DNA of 64,000 nt from positions 1 to 64,000 of the forward strand of contig JBBSIC010000010.1 in NCBI GenBank assembly GCA_038232275.1. Reading direction: 5' to 3'. The notes under the pieces were generated by a model. It was not told the origin of the DNA. It saw only the letters and a program-made list of their open reading frames with translations, and did not search any database. The DNA is from DATLGB01 sp038232275 (lineage in GTDB: Bacteria; Actinomycetota; Thermoleophilia; Solirubrobacterales; Solirubrobacteraceae). Shown here one piece after another: positions 26,208 to 37,000 of the stretch (the stretch's first letter is position 1; each line of letters opens with the position of its first letter). Made by a program: the position numbers and the translations under genes.

Positions 26208-29200
26208 GTGCCGCAGCCCCAAGTGACTCCCGAACTCGTCAGCTTTCGCCTATCGCCCCAGCAGCAGGCGCTGCTCGCGGGCGGCGAGCGCGCGGGGGCG
26301 GCGCAGTGCGCGGTCGTGCTGCACGGCGCGCTGGACGCCGCCCGCCTGCGGTCGGCGCTTGGCGGCCTGGTCGGCCGGCACGAGATCCTGCGCACCACCT
26401 TCGCCCGGCCGGCCGGCGTGCTCGTCGCCCAGCAGGTGGTGCACGCCCATCAGCCGATCCCGTGGCACCAGGCCGGGGCCGACGCCGGGCTGACGCGCGA
26501 CCCGGAGGCGCTCGACGCGCTGCTCGCGGGCGAGGCCGGCCGGCCCTTGGACCTCGCCGCGGGCCCGCTGTTCTCCTGCAGCCTGCGCGCGCTCGCGGAG
26601 GATCGCCATCTGCTGGTCATCACCGCGGCCGCCGCCTGCGCGGACGGGGAGTCCCTGTTGATCGCGCTGCGTGAGCTCGCCGCCGCGGACGCGCCCGGCG
26701 AGCCGCTGCAGTACGCCGACTACGCCGAATGGCGGCATGCGCTGCTGACCGGGGAGGAGGCGGACGAGGACCTGGCGGCGGGCCGGGCCTTCTGGAGCGC
26801 GGACGACCCGCCGTGGTCCGCGCCGCGGCTGCTCTTCGGCCAGGCGGCCGAGTCCCAGCACGGCGCCGGCGCGCGCGCTCCGATCGCGCTCGCCGCCACG
26901 GCGCCGGCCGGGATCCGCCGGGCCGCGGCCGAGCACGGCGTCACCGAGGCGGTCTTTTTGGAGGCCTGCTGGCACGCCACGGTCGCGCGGCTCTCGGGCG
27001 AGACCGAGCTCACCCTCGGGCGGACGGAGTCCGGGCGCCGGCAGGCCGACCTCACCGACGCGGTGGGCCCCTACGCGCAGGTGGTGCCGACGCATACGAG
27101 CCACCCGGACGGCGCCTCGCTGGCCGAGCTCGTCGACCAGATCTCCCGCTCGCGGTCGCGCGCGTCGCGCCTGCAGGACTATGCCGCGGCGGACGAGCTG
27201 TCGGGCTTCGCCGATCGGGTGCCCATCGGCTTCGCCTTCGCCGACGTCCGCCTTCCGGCACCCGCGGGGGCAGCGAGCGCGGAGGTGGTCGCGCTCACGC
27301 AGCGCCCGCTGCCGACGGCGCTCCAGCTGGCGATTCGCGACGACGGCCGGCGGTTGGCCGCGGAGCTGGTCTCAGACCCCGCGGCGTACGACCCCCGCGA
27401 CGTGGCGACGATCGCCGGCAGCTTCGTCGCGCTGCTCGAGGACGCCCTCGCCGGCACGCGGGCGACCGGCCGCCTGAGGATCACGACCGATCCGCAGCGC
27501 GCGCGCCTCGTGGCCGCCGCGGCCGGCCCGGCGGGCGCGGACCCCGCGACGCCGGTGCACGCGCGCTTCGAGGCCCAGGCCCGGCGCGCACCGGAGCGGG
27601 TCGCCGTGCGCGCGGGCGAGCAGACGTGGACCTACGCGGAGCTCGATGGCGCCGCCGACCGGGTGGCGGGCCGGCTGCGGGCCCTGGGCGTGGCTCCCGG
27701 CCGCTGCGTGGGCCTGTGCCTGGATCGCTCGCCGGCGATGCTCGCGGGCCTGCTCGGGATCCTGAAGGCCGGGGGCGCCTACGTCCCGCTGAACTTCGAG
27801 CATCCCGCCGCGCGCCTCGCGCACCAGCTCGAGGAGACCGGCGCGGCGGCGCTGGTCACGCAGCCGGCCTACAAGGACCGGCTCCCGGCCTTCGGCGGCG
27901 CCGTGGTGTGCGTCGACGGGGGCGAGGCGGCGGACGCAGCCGTCCCCCAGGCGCAGCCGGCCGCCGGGCCGGACGATCTCGCCTACGTCATGTACACCTC
28001 CGGATCGACGGGGCTGCCGAAGGGCGTGGCGATCACCCACCGGAGCCTGAGCACGTACGCCCAGGGCATGGTCGACCGACTCGCGGGCAGCGATCCGGAT
28101 CCGGACGCGGGCCTGCGCTACGCGCTGATCTCGGCGATCAGCACCGACCTCGGGAACACGTGCGTGTTCCCCGCGCTGGCGTCGGGCGGGTGCCTGCAGC
28201 TGATCGCCCCGGACGTCGCCATGGACCCGGACGGGGTGGCGGCCGCGGCGGCCGAGCATCCCTACGACGTGCTGAAGATCACGCCGTCCCATCTGCGGAC
28301 GCTGCTCGGCGCGCAGAACGCCGCGCGGGTCCTTCCCCGCCGCTGCCTCGTCCTCGGCGGCGAGGCCCTTCCGTGGAGCCTCGTCGAGCAGGTGCGCGCC
28401 CTCGCACCGGACCTCGCCGTGCTCAACCACTACGGCCCGACGGAGTCCACGATCGGCTGCTGCGCCTTCGAGCTGCGCGCGGACAGCGCCCGGAGCACCG
28501 GCGCGGCGACGGTGCCGATCGGCCGTGCCCTCGCGGGCGACCGCGTCCACGTCCTCGACGCACACCTCGAGCCGGTCCCCGCCGGGGTGCCGGGGGAGCT
28601 GTGCGTCGGCGGCAGCGGCGTCGCCCGGGGCTACGTCGGACGGCCCGAGGAGACCGCCGAGCGCTTCGTGGCGGACCCGTTCTCGCCGGTCGCCGGGGAC
28701 CGGCTGTATCGCACCGGCGATCGCGTGCGCCGGCTGCGCGACGGCGAGCTCGAGTTCCTCGGCCGGCTCGACGACCAGCTCAAGATCCGCGGCCATCGCG
28801 TGGAGCCCGGCGAGATCGAAGGCGCCCTCCTGCGTCATCCGGCCGTCCGGCAGGCCGCGGTCGCCGCTCGGGAGGCGGACGGGGGCGGGCTCCGGCTCGT
28901 CGCCTACGTGGTGGGCGCGCCGGCGCCTGCCGCCGACGAGCTGCGGGCCGCGCTGTCCGCGGCGCTTCCCGAGCACATGGTGCCGCCGGCGTTCGTGACG
29001 CTGGACGCGCTGCCCTTCACCCCCAGCGGCAAGGTGGACCGGCGGGCGCTGCCCGAGCCGGCGAGCGTCGAGCCGGGGGCGGGGTACGTCGCCCCCCGCG
29101 ATGCGCTCGAGGAGGAGATCGCCGGCATCTGGGCCGGGCTGCTCAAGCTCGACCGCGTCGGCGTCCACGACGACTTCTTCGCCATCGGGGGCCATTCGCT

Positions 29201-29315
29201 GCTCGCCACGCAGGCGATCATGGCCATCCGCCGGCGCCACGGCGCCGTGCCTCTGCGCGCGCTGCTGGCCTCCCCGACGGTGGCTGCGCTGGCCGACGCG
29301 GTCCGGCACGCGTAG
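26208..29315 (+). CDS. Nonribosomal peptide synthetase, C*-A(Asp)-PCP with non-catalytic C-like domain
   Basis: Domains in 1035 residues: a C-like domain (about 10-430), adenylation (about 440-945, YTSGSTGLPKG at 596) and a carrier protein (IGGHSL, S997). In the C-like domain the active site HHxxxDG reads AAACADG (A141, A142, D146), so both catalytic His are gone and it should not make peptide bonds. The A pocket D-L-T-K-V-G-H-I-G-K is the classic aspartate code. C-like domains without HH beside Asp modules are known as interface domains that dock a beta-hydroxylase; a TauD enzyme is encoded at 4557-5585. The real condensation activity could come from the C-terminal C domain of the 13.1 kb synthetase. 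Start GTG 26208; first of a tightly packed NRPS run. Confidence 0.92.
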   Translation: MPQPQVTPELVSFRLSPQQQALLAGGERAGAAQCAVVLHGALDAARLRSALGGLVGRHEILRTTFARPAGVLVAQQVVHAHQPIPWHQAGADAGLTRDPEALDALLAGEAGRPLDLAAGPLFSCSLRALAEDRHLLVITAAAACADGESLLIALRELAAADAPGEPLQYADYAEWRHALLTGEEADEDLAAGRAFWSADDPPWSAPRLLFGQAAESQHGAGARAPIALAATAPAGIRRAAAEHGVTEAVFLEACWHATVARLSGETELTLGRTESGRRQADLTDAVGPYAQVVPTHTSHPDGASLAELVDQISRSRSRASRLQDYAAADELSGFADRVPIGFAFADVRLPAPAGAASAEVVALTQRPLPTALQLAIRDDGRRLAAELVSDPAAYDPRDVATIAGSFVALLEDALAGTRATGRLRITTDPQRARLVAAAAGPAGADPATPVHARFEAQARRAPERVAVRAGEQTWTYAELDGAADRVAGRLRALGVAPGRCVGLCLDRSPAMLAGLLGILKAGGAYVPLNFEHPAARLAHQLEETGAAALVTQPAYKDRLPAFGGAVVCVDGGEAADAAVPQAQPAAGPDDLAYVMYTSGSTGLPKGVAITHRSLSTYAQGMVDRLAGSDPDPDAGLRYALISAISTDLGNTCVFPALASGGCLQLIAPDVAMDPDGVAAAAAEHPYDVLKITPSHLRTLLGAQNAARVLPRRCLVLGGEALPWSLVEQVRALAPDLAVLNHYGPTESTIGCCAFELRADSARSTGAATVPIGRALAGDRVHVLDAHLEPVPAGVPGELCVGGSGVARGYVGRPEETAERFVADPFSPVAGDRLYRTGDRVRRLRDGELEFLGRLDDQLKIRGHRVEPGEIEGALLRHPAVRQAAVAAREADGGGLRLVAYVVGAPAPAADELRAALSAALPEHMVPPAFVTLDALPFTPSGKVDRRALPEPASVEPGAGYVAPRDALEEEIAGIWAGLLKLDRVGVHDDFFAIGGHSLLATQAIMAIRRRHGAVPLRALLASPTVAALADAVRHA

Positions 29316-29316
29316 G

Positions 29317-30834
29317 ATGGGGCCCACGTTGACTGTGGAGCGGTTGTCGCCCACCCAGCGGGCCCTCCTGGCCGACGCCTTCCGGCGGGGCCGAGCGGTC
29401 ACGGCGGCCTCCGGGCCCCGGCCGCGCGACCGCTCCGAGCCGGCTCCGCTGTCGTTCTCCCAGCTGCGGCTGTGGTTCTTGGCGCAATGGCAGCCGGAGG
29501 CCCCGACCTTCAACGCCGTCCGCGCGTTGCGCCTGTGCGGCGAGCTCGATGCCGACGCGCTCCACCGCGCGCTCGGCACGCTCGTGGAGCGCCACGAGAG
29601 CCTGCGCACGGTCTTTGAGTCAGACGGCGGCGCCGAGCCGCACCAGGTGGTCCTGGGCCATGACGGCATCGACCTGCCCCGGCTCGACCTCTCCGCCGAG
29701 CCCCCGGACCGGCTGCAGGTCCAGTTGCGCGAGCTGTCGCGGGAGCCCTTCGACCTCGCTGCCGACCGGATGCTGCGCACCACGCTGATCCGGCTGGGCG
29801 AGCGCGAGCACGTGCTGGCGCTGCGGCTGCATCACATCGCCGCGGACGCGTCCTCCACCGCCGTCATGTTCTCCGAGCTCGGCGCGCTCTACGACGCCTA
29901 CCGGGCCGGGCGGCCCCATGCGCTGCCCGCGCCCGCGATCCAGTTCGCGGACTTCGCCGTGTGGCAGCGCCGGCGCCTGCAGGGCAAGCTGCTCGCCGAT
30001 CTGACGGACTACTGGGTCCGGCAGCTCGAGGGCGCTCCGGCCCGGCTCGCGTTGCCGACCGACCGGCCCCGCCGCGAGGTCCAGCGCCACGAGGGAGCCC
30101 ACCGGCACTTCGCGCTCGCGGAGGGCATGACCGACGGCATCAACGCGCTCGCCCGCGAGGAGCGCTCGACGCTGTACATCGTCACGCTGGCGGCGTTCGT
30201 CACCCTGCTCTACCGCCTGGGCGGCGAGGACGACGTCGTCGTCGGCAGCCCGATCGCCAACCGCACGCACGCCGAGCTCGCCGGCGTGGTGGGCTTCATC
30301 AGCAACACGCTGGCGCTGCGCGTGCGCCTCGGAGGCAACCCGTCCTTTCGCGAGGTGGTGCGCCGCACGCGGGAGGCCGCGCTGGGCGCCTTCGCCCATG
30401 CCGAGATGCCCTTCGAGCAGGTGGTCGGTGCGCTGCGGCTTCCGCGCGACGCGGGCCACAACCCGGTCTTTCAGGTGAACTTCCGCGCGCACGCGGCCCG
30501 GCCGCCCGTGCCCGCGCTGACCGGTCTGTCGACGAGCCTCGTCCCCGTCGACATCGGATACTCCCGCTTCGACCTGGCCCTCGAGCTCCAGGGCGGATCG
30601 GACGAGCTCCCCGGGTACTTCGAGTTCGACCAGGATCTCTTCGACGCCGAGACCATCGGCACATTCGTCGACGCGCTCGACGAAGTGCTCCACCAGGTGC
30701 TCGCCGATCCCGACATCGACATCCTGGACGTCGCCCTGCCCTCCGTGGCCCGGGGGACGCACAGGCGTCCCGGCAGAAGGCCGGGACCCACGCGCGGCCG
30801 CCGGCCCGCCGACCGGGAGCCCGACCACCGATGA
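29317..30834 (+). CDS. Stand-alone NRPS condensation domain protein
   Basis: A 505-residue protein consisting of one condensation domain. It follows the previous stop by one base and overlaps the next start as ATGA. An N-terminal docking-like helix (TVERLSPTQRALLADAFRRG) precedes the core. The active site reads HHIAADA (H172, H173, D177, A178): the catalytic second His is kept, but the final Gly is Ala. The later motifs of a normal C domain are intact (SNTLALRVRL, HAEMPFEQVV, NPVFQVNF). The next protein begins with a C-like domain lacking catalytic His and an Asp-type A domain, so this free C probably supplies its bond-forming activity. The last ~40 residues are Arg/Pro-rich. ATG 29317 is the likely start, though downstream TTG or GTG codons are possible. 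Confidence 0.9.
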   Translation: MGPTLTVERLSPTQRALLADAFRRGRAVTAASGPRPRDRSEPAPLSFSQLRLWFLAQWQPEAPTFNAVRALRLCGELDADALHRALGTLVERHESLRTVFESDGGAEPHQVVLGHDGIDLPRLDLSAEPPDRLQVQLRELSREPFDLAADRMLRTTLIRLGEREHVLALRLHHIAADASSTAVMFSELGALYDAYRAGRPHALPAPAIQFADFAVWQRRRLQGKLLADLTDYWVRQLEGAPARLALPTDRPRREVQRHEGAHRHFALAEGMTDGINALAREERSTLYIVTLAAFVTLLYRLGGEDDVVVGSPIANRTHAELAGVVGFISNTLALRVRLGGNPSFREVVRRTREAALGAFAHAEMPFEQVVGALRLPRDAGHNPVFQVNFRAHAARPPVPALTGLSTSLVPVDIGYSRFDLALELQGGSDELPGYFEFDQDLFDAETIGTFVDALDEVLHQVLADPDIDILDVALPSVARGTHRRPGRRPGPTRGRRPADREPDHR

Positions 30835-33800
30835 GCAACCACGCCGCCTTCCGACCCTCTCCGCAGCAGGAGCGGCTGTGGGCCGTCCACCCGGACGGTC
30901 CCGCGGGCCGCACGCAGGCGGTGGTGGCCCTGTCCGGGGCGTTGGACCCCGAAGCCCTGCGCGCCGGCCTCGGCCGGATCGCCGAGCGCCACGAGATCCT
31001 GCGGACGACCTTCGCCCGCCGGCCCGGGATCCGCATCCCGCTCCAGGTCGTCCACGACGAGCTGCCGCCGGCCTTTGCGACGTCGGATCTGAGCTCGCTC
31101 GAGCCCGCGGCCCGCGAGGCGCGCGTCGCGGAGCTCGCGCGCGAGGACCGGCACGCGGCGCTGGACCTCGAGCACGGCCCGCTGCTCGGCGTCCGTCACG
31201 CCGTCCTCGGCCCCGAGCGCCACGTGCTCGTGGTCACGGCGTCGGCGCTGTGCCTCGACGCGGCGACGGTCCCCACGCTGCTGGCCGAGATCGCCGCCCG
31301 GACGGGCGCTGACGTGAAGCCGGCGGACGAGCCGCTGCAGTACGCGGACTACGCCGAGTGGCAGCACGAGCTCGCCGGGAGCGAGGACGACGACGCGGTG
31401 GCCGGGCGCCGGTACTGGGCGGAGTGCGAGGGCCTGCGCTCCGCGGGTCCCCCGTTCGCCGGGGCGGCGTCGGCGGAGGCCGCCGCCGGGCCGGTCGAGG
31501 TGCCCTACGACGCGGCGCTCGCCGCCGCCGTCCTCGAGCTGGCGCGGCGCTACGGTGCGACGCCCGAGGCCGTCGTGCACGCCGGCTGGCACGCCCTGCT
31601 CGCCCGGCTCACGGGCACGGAGGAGGTGGTCACCGTTCTCGTCGACGGCGGGCCGGGGCGGGACCCCCTGGACGGGCTGATCGGCCCGACCGCGCGCGCT
31701 GTGCCGGTGCGGACACCGGTCGCCGCGGACGCCACGTTCGCCGAGCTGATCGCGCGCCTGCACCGGACCCGCTCCGAGGCGCTCGCCTGGGAGGACTACG
31801 CGCCTGCCTCGGGGGACGACGGGCTGCGGGTGGGCTTCGCCTCCTGCACCGGCTTCCAGGCGGACGGTGCAGCCGTGCGCCTGCAGCTCGAGACGGTCGC
31901 CGCCGCCCCGGGCCCCGGGCTGTGGCTGATCGCTCACGACCTCGCCGGGGCGCCGCGGGTGCAGATCGCCGGCGACTGCGCCCAAGACGCGGCCGAGCGC
32001 CTCGCCGACCAGCTCGGACGGCTCCTGCGCAGCGCCGCGAGCGAGCCGGGCACCGCCACGGGCCGCCTTGAGGTCCTCTCGCCCGGCGAGCGCCGGCGGG
32101 TGCTGGCCGACTTCAGCGACACCCGCACCGAGGGCGGCGCCCCCAGCGTGCAGGAGCGCTTCGCCGCCCATGCGCTGGCGCGCCCGGACGCGGTGGCCGT
32201 CGAAGACGGGGTGACGTCGATCACCTACGGCGAGCTCGCGGCGCGGGCCGGCCGGCTGGCACGGCACCTGGGGCGGCTGGGCGTCGAGCCCGGCGCCGTC
32301 GTCGGCCTGTGCACCGATCGCTCCGTCGACATGGCGATCGGGCTGCTGGGCATCCTGAATGCCGGCGCCGGCTTTTTGCCGCTGCACTTCGAGCACCCGC
32401 GGGCGCGCCTGGCCCACCAGCTGACGGAGGCCGGATGCCGGGTGCTGGTGACCCAGCCGGGGCTGCGGTCCCGCCTGCCCGACGCTGGCCTGGAGATCGT
32501 CAGCCTCGACGCCGACGCGCTCGCCGTCGAGTCCGCGGGCGCCGAGCCGCCGCCGGCGGTGCGCGCAGAGGACCTCGCGTACGTCATCTACACGTCCGGC
32601 TCGACCGGGCGGCCCAAGGGCGTCGGGGTGACCAACGCGAACCTCGCCAACTACGTCGACCACCTCGTGCGGCGCCTGGATGCACAAGCGCAGCCCCTGA
32701 GCTTCGCGATGGTCACCGCGCTCTCGACCGACCTCGGCCACACCGCGGTGTTCGGCGCCCTGGGCTCGGGGGGGACGCTCACGCTCGTCGCGCCCGCCGA
32801 GGCGGCGGACGCCGCGTCGCTCGCGCGCCGGCTCGACCGCACACCGGTCGACGTCATGAAGATCACCCCGTCGCACCTCGGGGCGCTGCTGGCGGGCGGC
32901 GACGCCCGCGTCCTGCCGCGGGGGACGCTCGTCGTCGGCGGCGAGCGCCTCGGCTGGGACCTGGTGGAGCGGGTGCGCAAGCTCGGCGGCTGCGCCGTGC
33001 TCAACCACTACGGCCCGACGGAGACGACGGTGGGATCGTGCATGTCGACGGTCCCCGACGGGCCAGGCCCGATGGCGCCGGCCAGCGTGCCGATCGGGCG
33101 CCCGATCGCCAACACCCGCTGCTACGTGCTCGACGCCTGGCGGGAGCCGGCGGCGATCGGGGCGCCGGGTGCCCTGTTCATCGCCGGGGCGGGCGTGGCG
33201 CGCGGGTACGTCGGCCAGCCCGAGCTGACCGCCGAGCGCTTCTCGCCCGACCCGTTCATGGCGGACGGCGGCTCGATGTACGACACCGGCGACCGCGCGC
33301 GCTGGCTGCCCGACGGCACCCTCGAGCACCTGGGCCGCGCGGACGAGCAGGTCAAGATCCGCGGCTTCCGCGTCGAGCCGGGCGAGGTGGAGGAGGCGCT
33401 GCGGGCGCATCCCGGGGTCCGCGAGGCGGTCGTCGTCGCCCGCGACGACGTCAACGGGAGCCCGCGCCTCGTGGCCTACGCCGCGCACGAGCCGGCCGTC
33501 TCCCAGGACGAGCTCGCGGCCCACCTCGCCGAGCTGGTGCCCGACTACATGGTCCCGGGGGTCTTCGTGTCGCTCGACGCGCTCCCCCTGACGCCCAGCG
33601 GCAAGGTCGACCGGCGGGCCCTCCCCGAGCCGGCGGAGCCCGGCGGCGCCGGGGGTGCCGGGTGGGTCGGACCGCGCACCCCGCTGGAGCAGGCCGTCGC
33701 CGCGATCTGGTCCGCGGTCCTCGGGGTCGAGCGGGTCGGCGTGCAGGACGACTTCTTCGCGCTCGGCGGCCACTCGCTGCTCGCCGCGCAGGTCGTCGCC

Positions 33801-34007
33801 CAGGTGCGCAGCGACTTCGCCGTGGAGCTGCCGATGCACAGCCTCTTCACGATGCCGACCGTCGCGAGCCTCTCCGAGGAGATCGGGCGCCTGATGGGAT
33901 CCGTCGACGAGGGCGAGACCGCGCGGCTGCTCGCCAAGCTCGAGCACCTGTCCGACGAGGAGGTCGAGCGGCTGCTCTCCGAGCACGCCTCCCTCGACGA
34001 GGGCTGA
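30831..34007 (+). CDS. Nonribosomal peptide synthetase, C*-A(Asp)-PCP with non-catalytic C-like domain
   Basis: This second Asp-type module (1058 residues from ATG 30831, ATGA overlap) has the same layout as the one at 26.2 kb. Its C-like domain reads SALCLDA where HHxxxDG should be (S138, A139, D143, A144). The A domain (about 435-930, YTSGSTG at 587) has pocket D-L-T-K-V-G-H-V-G-K, aspartate-type with one conservative change. The carrier protein carries S982 in LGGHSL. The C-terminus, LLAKLEHLSDEEVERLLSEH, is a charged helix typical of inter-protein docking, suiting transfer to the next gene product. The two C* domains share phrases such as EPLQYADYAEW and RHEILRTTFAR, suggesting duplication. 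A longer open frame upstream is shadow over the free C gene. Confidence 0.92.
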   Translation: MSNHAAFRPSPQQERLWAVHPDGPAGRTQAVVALSGALDPEALRAGLGRIAERHEILRTTFARRPGIRIPLQVVHDELPPAFATSDLSSLEPAAREARVAELAREDRHAALDLEHGPLLGVRHAVLGPERHVLVVTASALCLDAATVPTLLAEIAARTGADVKPADEPLQYADYAEWQHELAGSEDDDAVAGRRYWAECEGLRSAGPPFAGAASAEAAAGPVEVPYDAALAAAVLELARRYGATPEAVVHAGWHALLARLTGTEEVVTVLVDGGPGRDPLDGLIGPTARAVPVRTPVAADATFAELIARLHRTRSEALAWEDYAPASGDDGLRVGFASCTGFQADGAAVRLQLETVAAAPGPGLWLIAHDLAGAPRVQIAGDCAQDAAERLADQLGRLLRSAASEPGTATGRLEVLSPGERRRVLADFSDTRTEGGAPSVQERFAAHALARPDAVAVEDGVTSITYGELAARAGRLARHLGRLGVEPGAVVGLCTDRSVDMAIGLLGILNAGAGFLPLHFEHPRARLAHQLTEAGCRVLVTQPGLRSRLPDAGLEIVSLDADALAVESAGAEPPPAVRAEDLAYVIYTSGSTGRPKGVGVTNANLANYVDHLVRRLDAQAQPLSFAMVTALSTDLGHTAVFGALGSGGTLTLVAPAEAADAASLARRLDRTPVDVMKITPSHLGALLAGGDARVLPRGTLVVGGERLGWDLVERVRKLGGCAVLNHYGPTETTVGSCMSTVPDGPGPMAPASVPIGRPIANTRCYVLDAWREPAAIGAPGALFIAGAGVARGYVGQPELTAERFSPDPFMADGGSMYDTGDRARWLPDGTLEHLGRADEQVKIRGFRVEPGEVEEALRAHPGVREAVVVARDDVNGSPRLVAYAAHEPAVSQDELAAHLAELVPDYMVPGVFVSLDALPLTPSGKVDRRALPEPAEPGGAGGAGWVGPRTPLEQAVAAIWSAVLGVERVGVQDDFFALGGHSLLAAQVVAQVRSDFAVELPMHSLFTMPTVASLSEEIGRLMGSVDEGETARLLAKLEHLSDEEVERLLSEHASLDEG

Positions 34008-34011
34008 CGCG

Positions 34012-37000
34012 ATGACGGCGACGATCTCCCCGCGGACGCAGGCCGGGCCGGCGGCCCTCTCCTACCCGCAGGAGCGGCTGTTCCTGCTCGACCGGATCAT
34101 GCCGGGCGTCCCGGCGTACAACGTGCCGCGACTGATGCGCGTCCGGGCGACGCTCGACCCCGGGGCCCTCCAGCGGGCCCTGGACGCGATCGTGGGCCGC
34201 CACGACATCCTCCGGACGCGGGTCCGGCTCGAGGGAGGCACACCCGTTCAGGAGGTCGCCGCGCACGGGCGGGTCGAGCTCGTCGCGGTCGACCTGTCCG
34301 ACCACCCGGAGGCAGACCGCGAACGGGAGGGCGACCGGATCATCGCCGAGCTGGCGACGCGCCCGTTCGTTCTCAGTGCCGACGTGCCGCTGCGCGCCGC
34401 GCTCGTGCAGATGGCCGACGACGATGCGCGCCTGCTCGTCGTCTCCCACCACATCGCCTCGGACCATTCCTCAGGAGCGGTGCTGATCTCCGAGCTCGAC
34501 GCGCTCTACTCGGCCTTCGCGGCGGGGCAGCCGGCCGAGCTCCCCGACCTGCCGGTCCAGTACGCCGACTTCGCGGCGTGGCAGCGCGAGGAGCTCGCCG
34601 GACCGCTGCGCGACGAGCTGCTGGCCTACTGGACGCAGCAGCTGACCGGCGCCCCGCCCGCGCTCGCGCTGCCCGCCGATCGCCCCCGGCCCGCCACGCA
34701 GACCTATCGCGGCGCCATACGGGAGCTCGGGGTCGACCCGGCGCTCGCGGCCCGCCTGAGGACGGTCGCGCGGTCGTCGGGCGTCTCGATGTTCATGCTG
34801 CTGCTGGCGGCCTTCGACACCCTCATGTACCGCTACACCGGGGAGGAGGACGTCGTCGTCGGCGTGCCCGTCTCCGGGCGCCACCACGAGGAGACGCTGC
34901 CGCTCGTCGGCTACTTCTCCAACACGCTCGCCGTGCGCTCGGACCTCGCGGGCGACCCGCGCTTCAGCGACCTCCTCGCCCAGGTCCGCGAAACGGTGCT
35001 CGGCGCCCAGATCCATCAGGAGCTGCCCTTCGAGCTGGTGGTGGAGGCGCTCAACCCGCCCCGGTCTCCGAGCCGCTCCCCGATCTTCCAGGTCCTCTTC
35101 GGCTTCGACGTCGCCGCGGCGCAGGAGCCCACGCTGGCGGGCGTGCCCCTCGAGGAGCTGCCCGTGCCGGGGTGGGCCTACGCGCGCTTCGACCTGTCCC
35201 TGGTGCTGCGCGAGCGCCCGGACGGGTCGCTCGTCGGCCAGCTCGAGTACTCGACGGATCTCTTCGAGGCCGCGACGATCGAGCGGACGATCGGCCACCT
35301 GCGCACGCTGCTCTCGGCGATCGCGCAGGATCCCGCGCGGCGGCTCTCGCAGCTCGACATGCTCGCGCCGGCCGAGCTCGAGGCGCTGCGGCGCTCCACC
35401 GCGACCGCCCGCGCCCAGGCCCCGGCGCGCCTCGAGGCGCTGGTGGCCGAGCAGGCGGCGCGCCGGCCCGAGGCCGTCGCGGTCGTCTCGGAGGCCGAGC
35501 GGCTCAGCTACGGCGAGCTCGACCGGCGGGCGAACCGCCTCGCCCGCGAGCTCGGCGCGCTCGGCGTCGAGCCCGGCGGCCGCGTCGCCGTCTGCACGGA
35601 CCGCTCGGCCGATCTGGTGGTCGCGCTGCTCGGGGTGCTCAAGGCGGGCGCGACGTACGTGCCGATCGATCCCGCCTACCCACCCGACCGGCAGGGGTTC
35701 ATCCTCACCGACGCGGGGGCGTCGGTGCTGATCACCCAGCGGCGGCTGCTCAACGGCCTCGTCGCCGGCGCCGCCGCCGCGCTCGAGCTCGACGTCGACT
35801 GGCCGCGCATCGTGCGGCACGAGCCCACGCCCCCGGCGATCGAGGCCGACGCCGACCAGGCGGCCTACGTCATCTACACGTCGGGCTCCACCGGGCGCCC
35901 GAAGGGCGTGGCGGTCTCGCACCGCTCCGTGGCCAACCTGATGGCCCAGATGCGGCGCGCGCCCGGGCTCGACGAGCGCGACGTCGTCGTCAACCTGACC
36001 ACCCCGGCGTTCGACCTCTCGGTGCCGGACTGGTTTCTGCCGCTCACCTCGGGCGCCCGCCTGTTCGTCGTGCCCCACGAGGTCACGCTGGACCCCGACG
36101 AGCTCGCCGCGCGGATCGCGCAGGCGGCCGGGACCTTCATGCAGGCCACGCCCACCACCTGGCAGCTGCTGGTCGACAGCGGGTGGACGGGCAGCGCCGG
36201 CCTGAAGATCGTCTGCGGCGGCGAGCCGCTGTCGCGCGTGCTCGCCGACGCGCTGCTCGAGCGCGGCGCCGAGCTGTGGCACATGTACGGCCCGACCGAG
36301 ACGACGGTGTGGTCCTCGATCCTGCGGCTCGAGGCCGGGGAGGGCCCGCCGCCGCTCGGCGGTCCGATCGACAACACCCAGTTCCACGTCGTCGACCGCG
36401 ACGGCCGGCTCGTGCCCACCGGCGTGCCCGGCGAGCTGCTGATCGGCGGCGCGGGCGTGGCGCTCGGCTACCACGGCCGCCCGGACCTCACGGCCGAGCG
36501 GTTCGTGCCCGACGGCTTCGGCGGCGATCCGGGCGCGCGGCTGTACCGGACGGGCGACCTCGTCCGCCGGCGATCGGACGGCACGCTCGAGTTCGCCGGG
36601 CGTGCCGACCAGCAGGTCAAGCTGCGCGGCTTCCGGATCGAGCTGGGGGAGATCGAGGCCGTGCTCGCCGCGCACCCGGGCGTGGCCGCCGCGGTCGCCG
36701 TCGTGCGCGAGGACGTCCCCGGCGACCGCCGGCTCGTGGCCTACGTCGTCTCGGAGGGCGAGCGGGCGCCCGCCATCCAGGACCTGCGCCAGCTGGCGCG
36801 GGGGCGCCTGCCGCAGTACATGGTCCCGTCGGCGTTCGTCATGCTCGACGCCCTGCCCGTGACCGCCAATCGCAAGCTCGACCGGGCAGCGCTTCCGGCC
36901 CCGAGCGGGGCGCGGCCCGACACGGGACAGGCCTTCGCGGCGCCGTCGACGCCCGTCGAGGAGGCGCTGGCCGCCATCTGGCGCGAGATCCTCGGTCTGG

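Noticed and set aside
29961..30830. An N-terminal extension of the second Asp-type NRPS frame
   Set aside because: It is an out-of-frame translation of the free-standing C gene; real similarity starts at ATG 30831.
30471..33986. An 1171-codon minus-strand frame opposite the second Asp-type NRPS
   Set aside because: Antisense to a complete A-PCP module, with repetitive charged composition; no recognisable domain.
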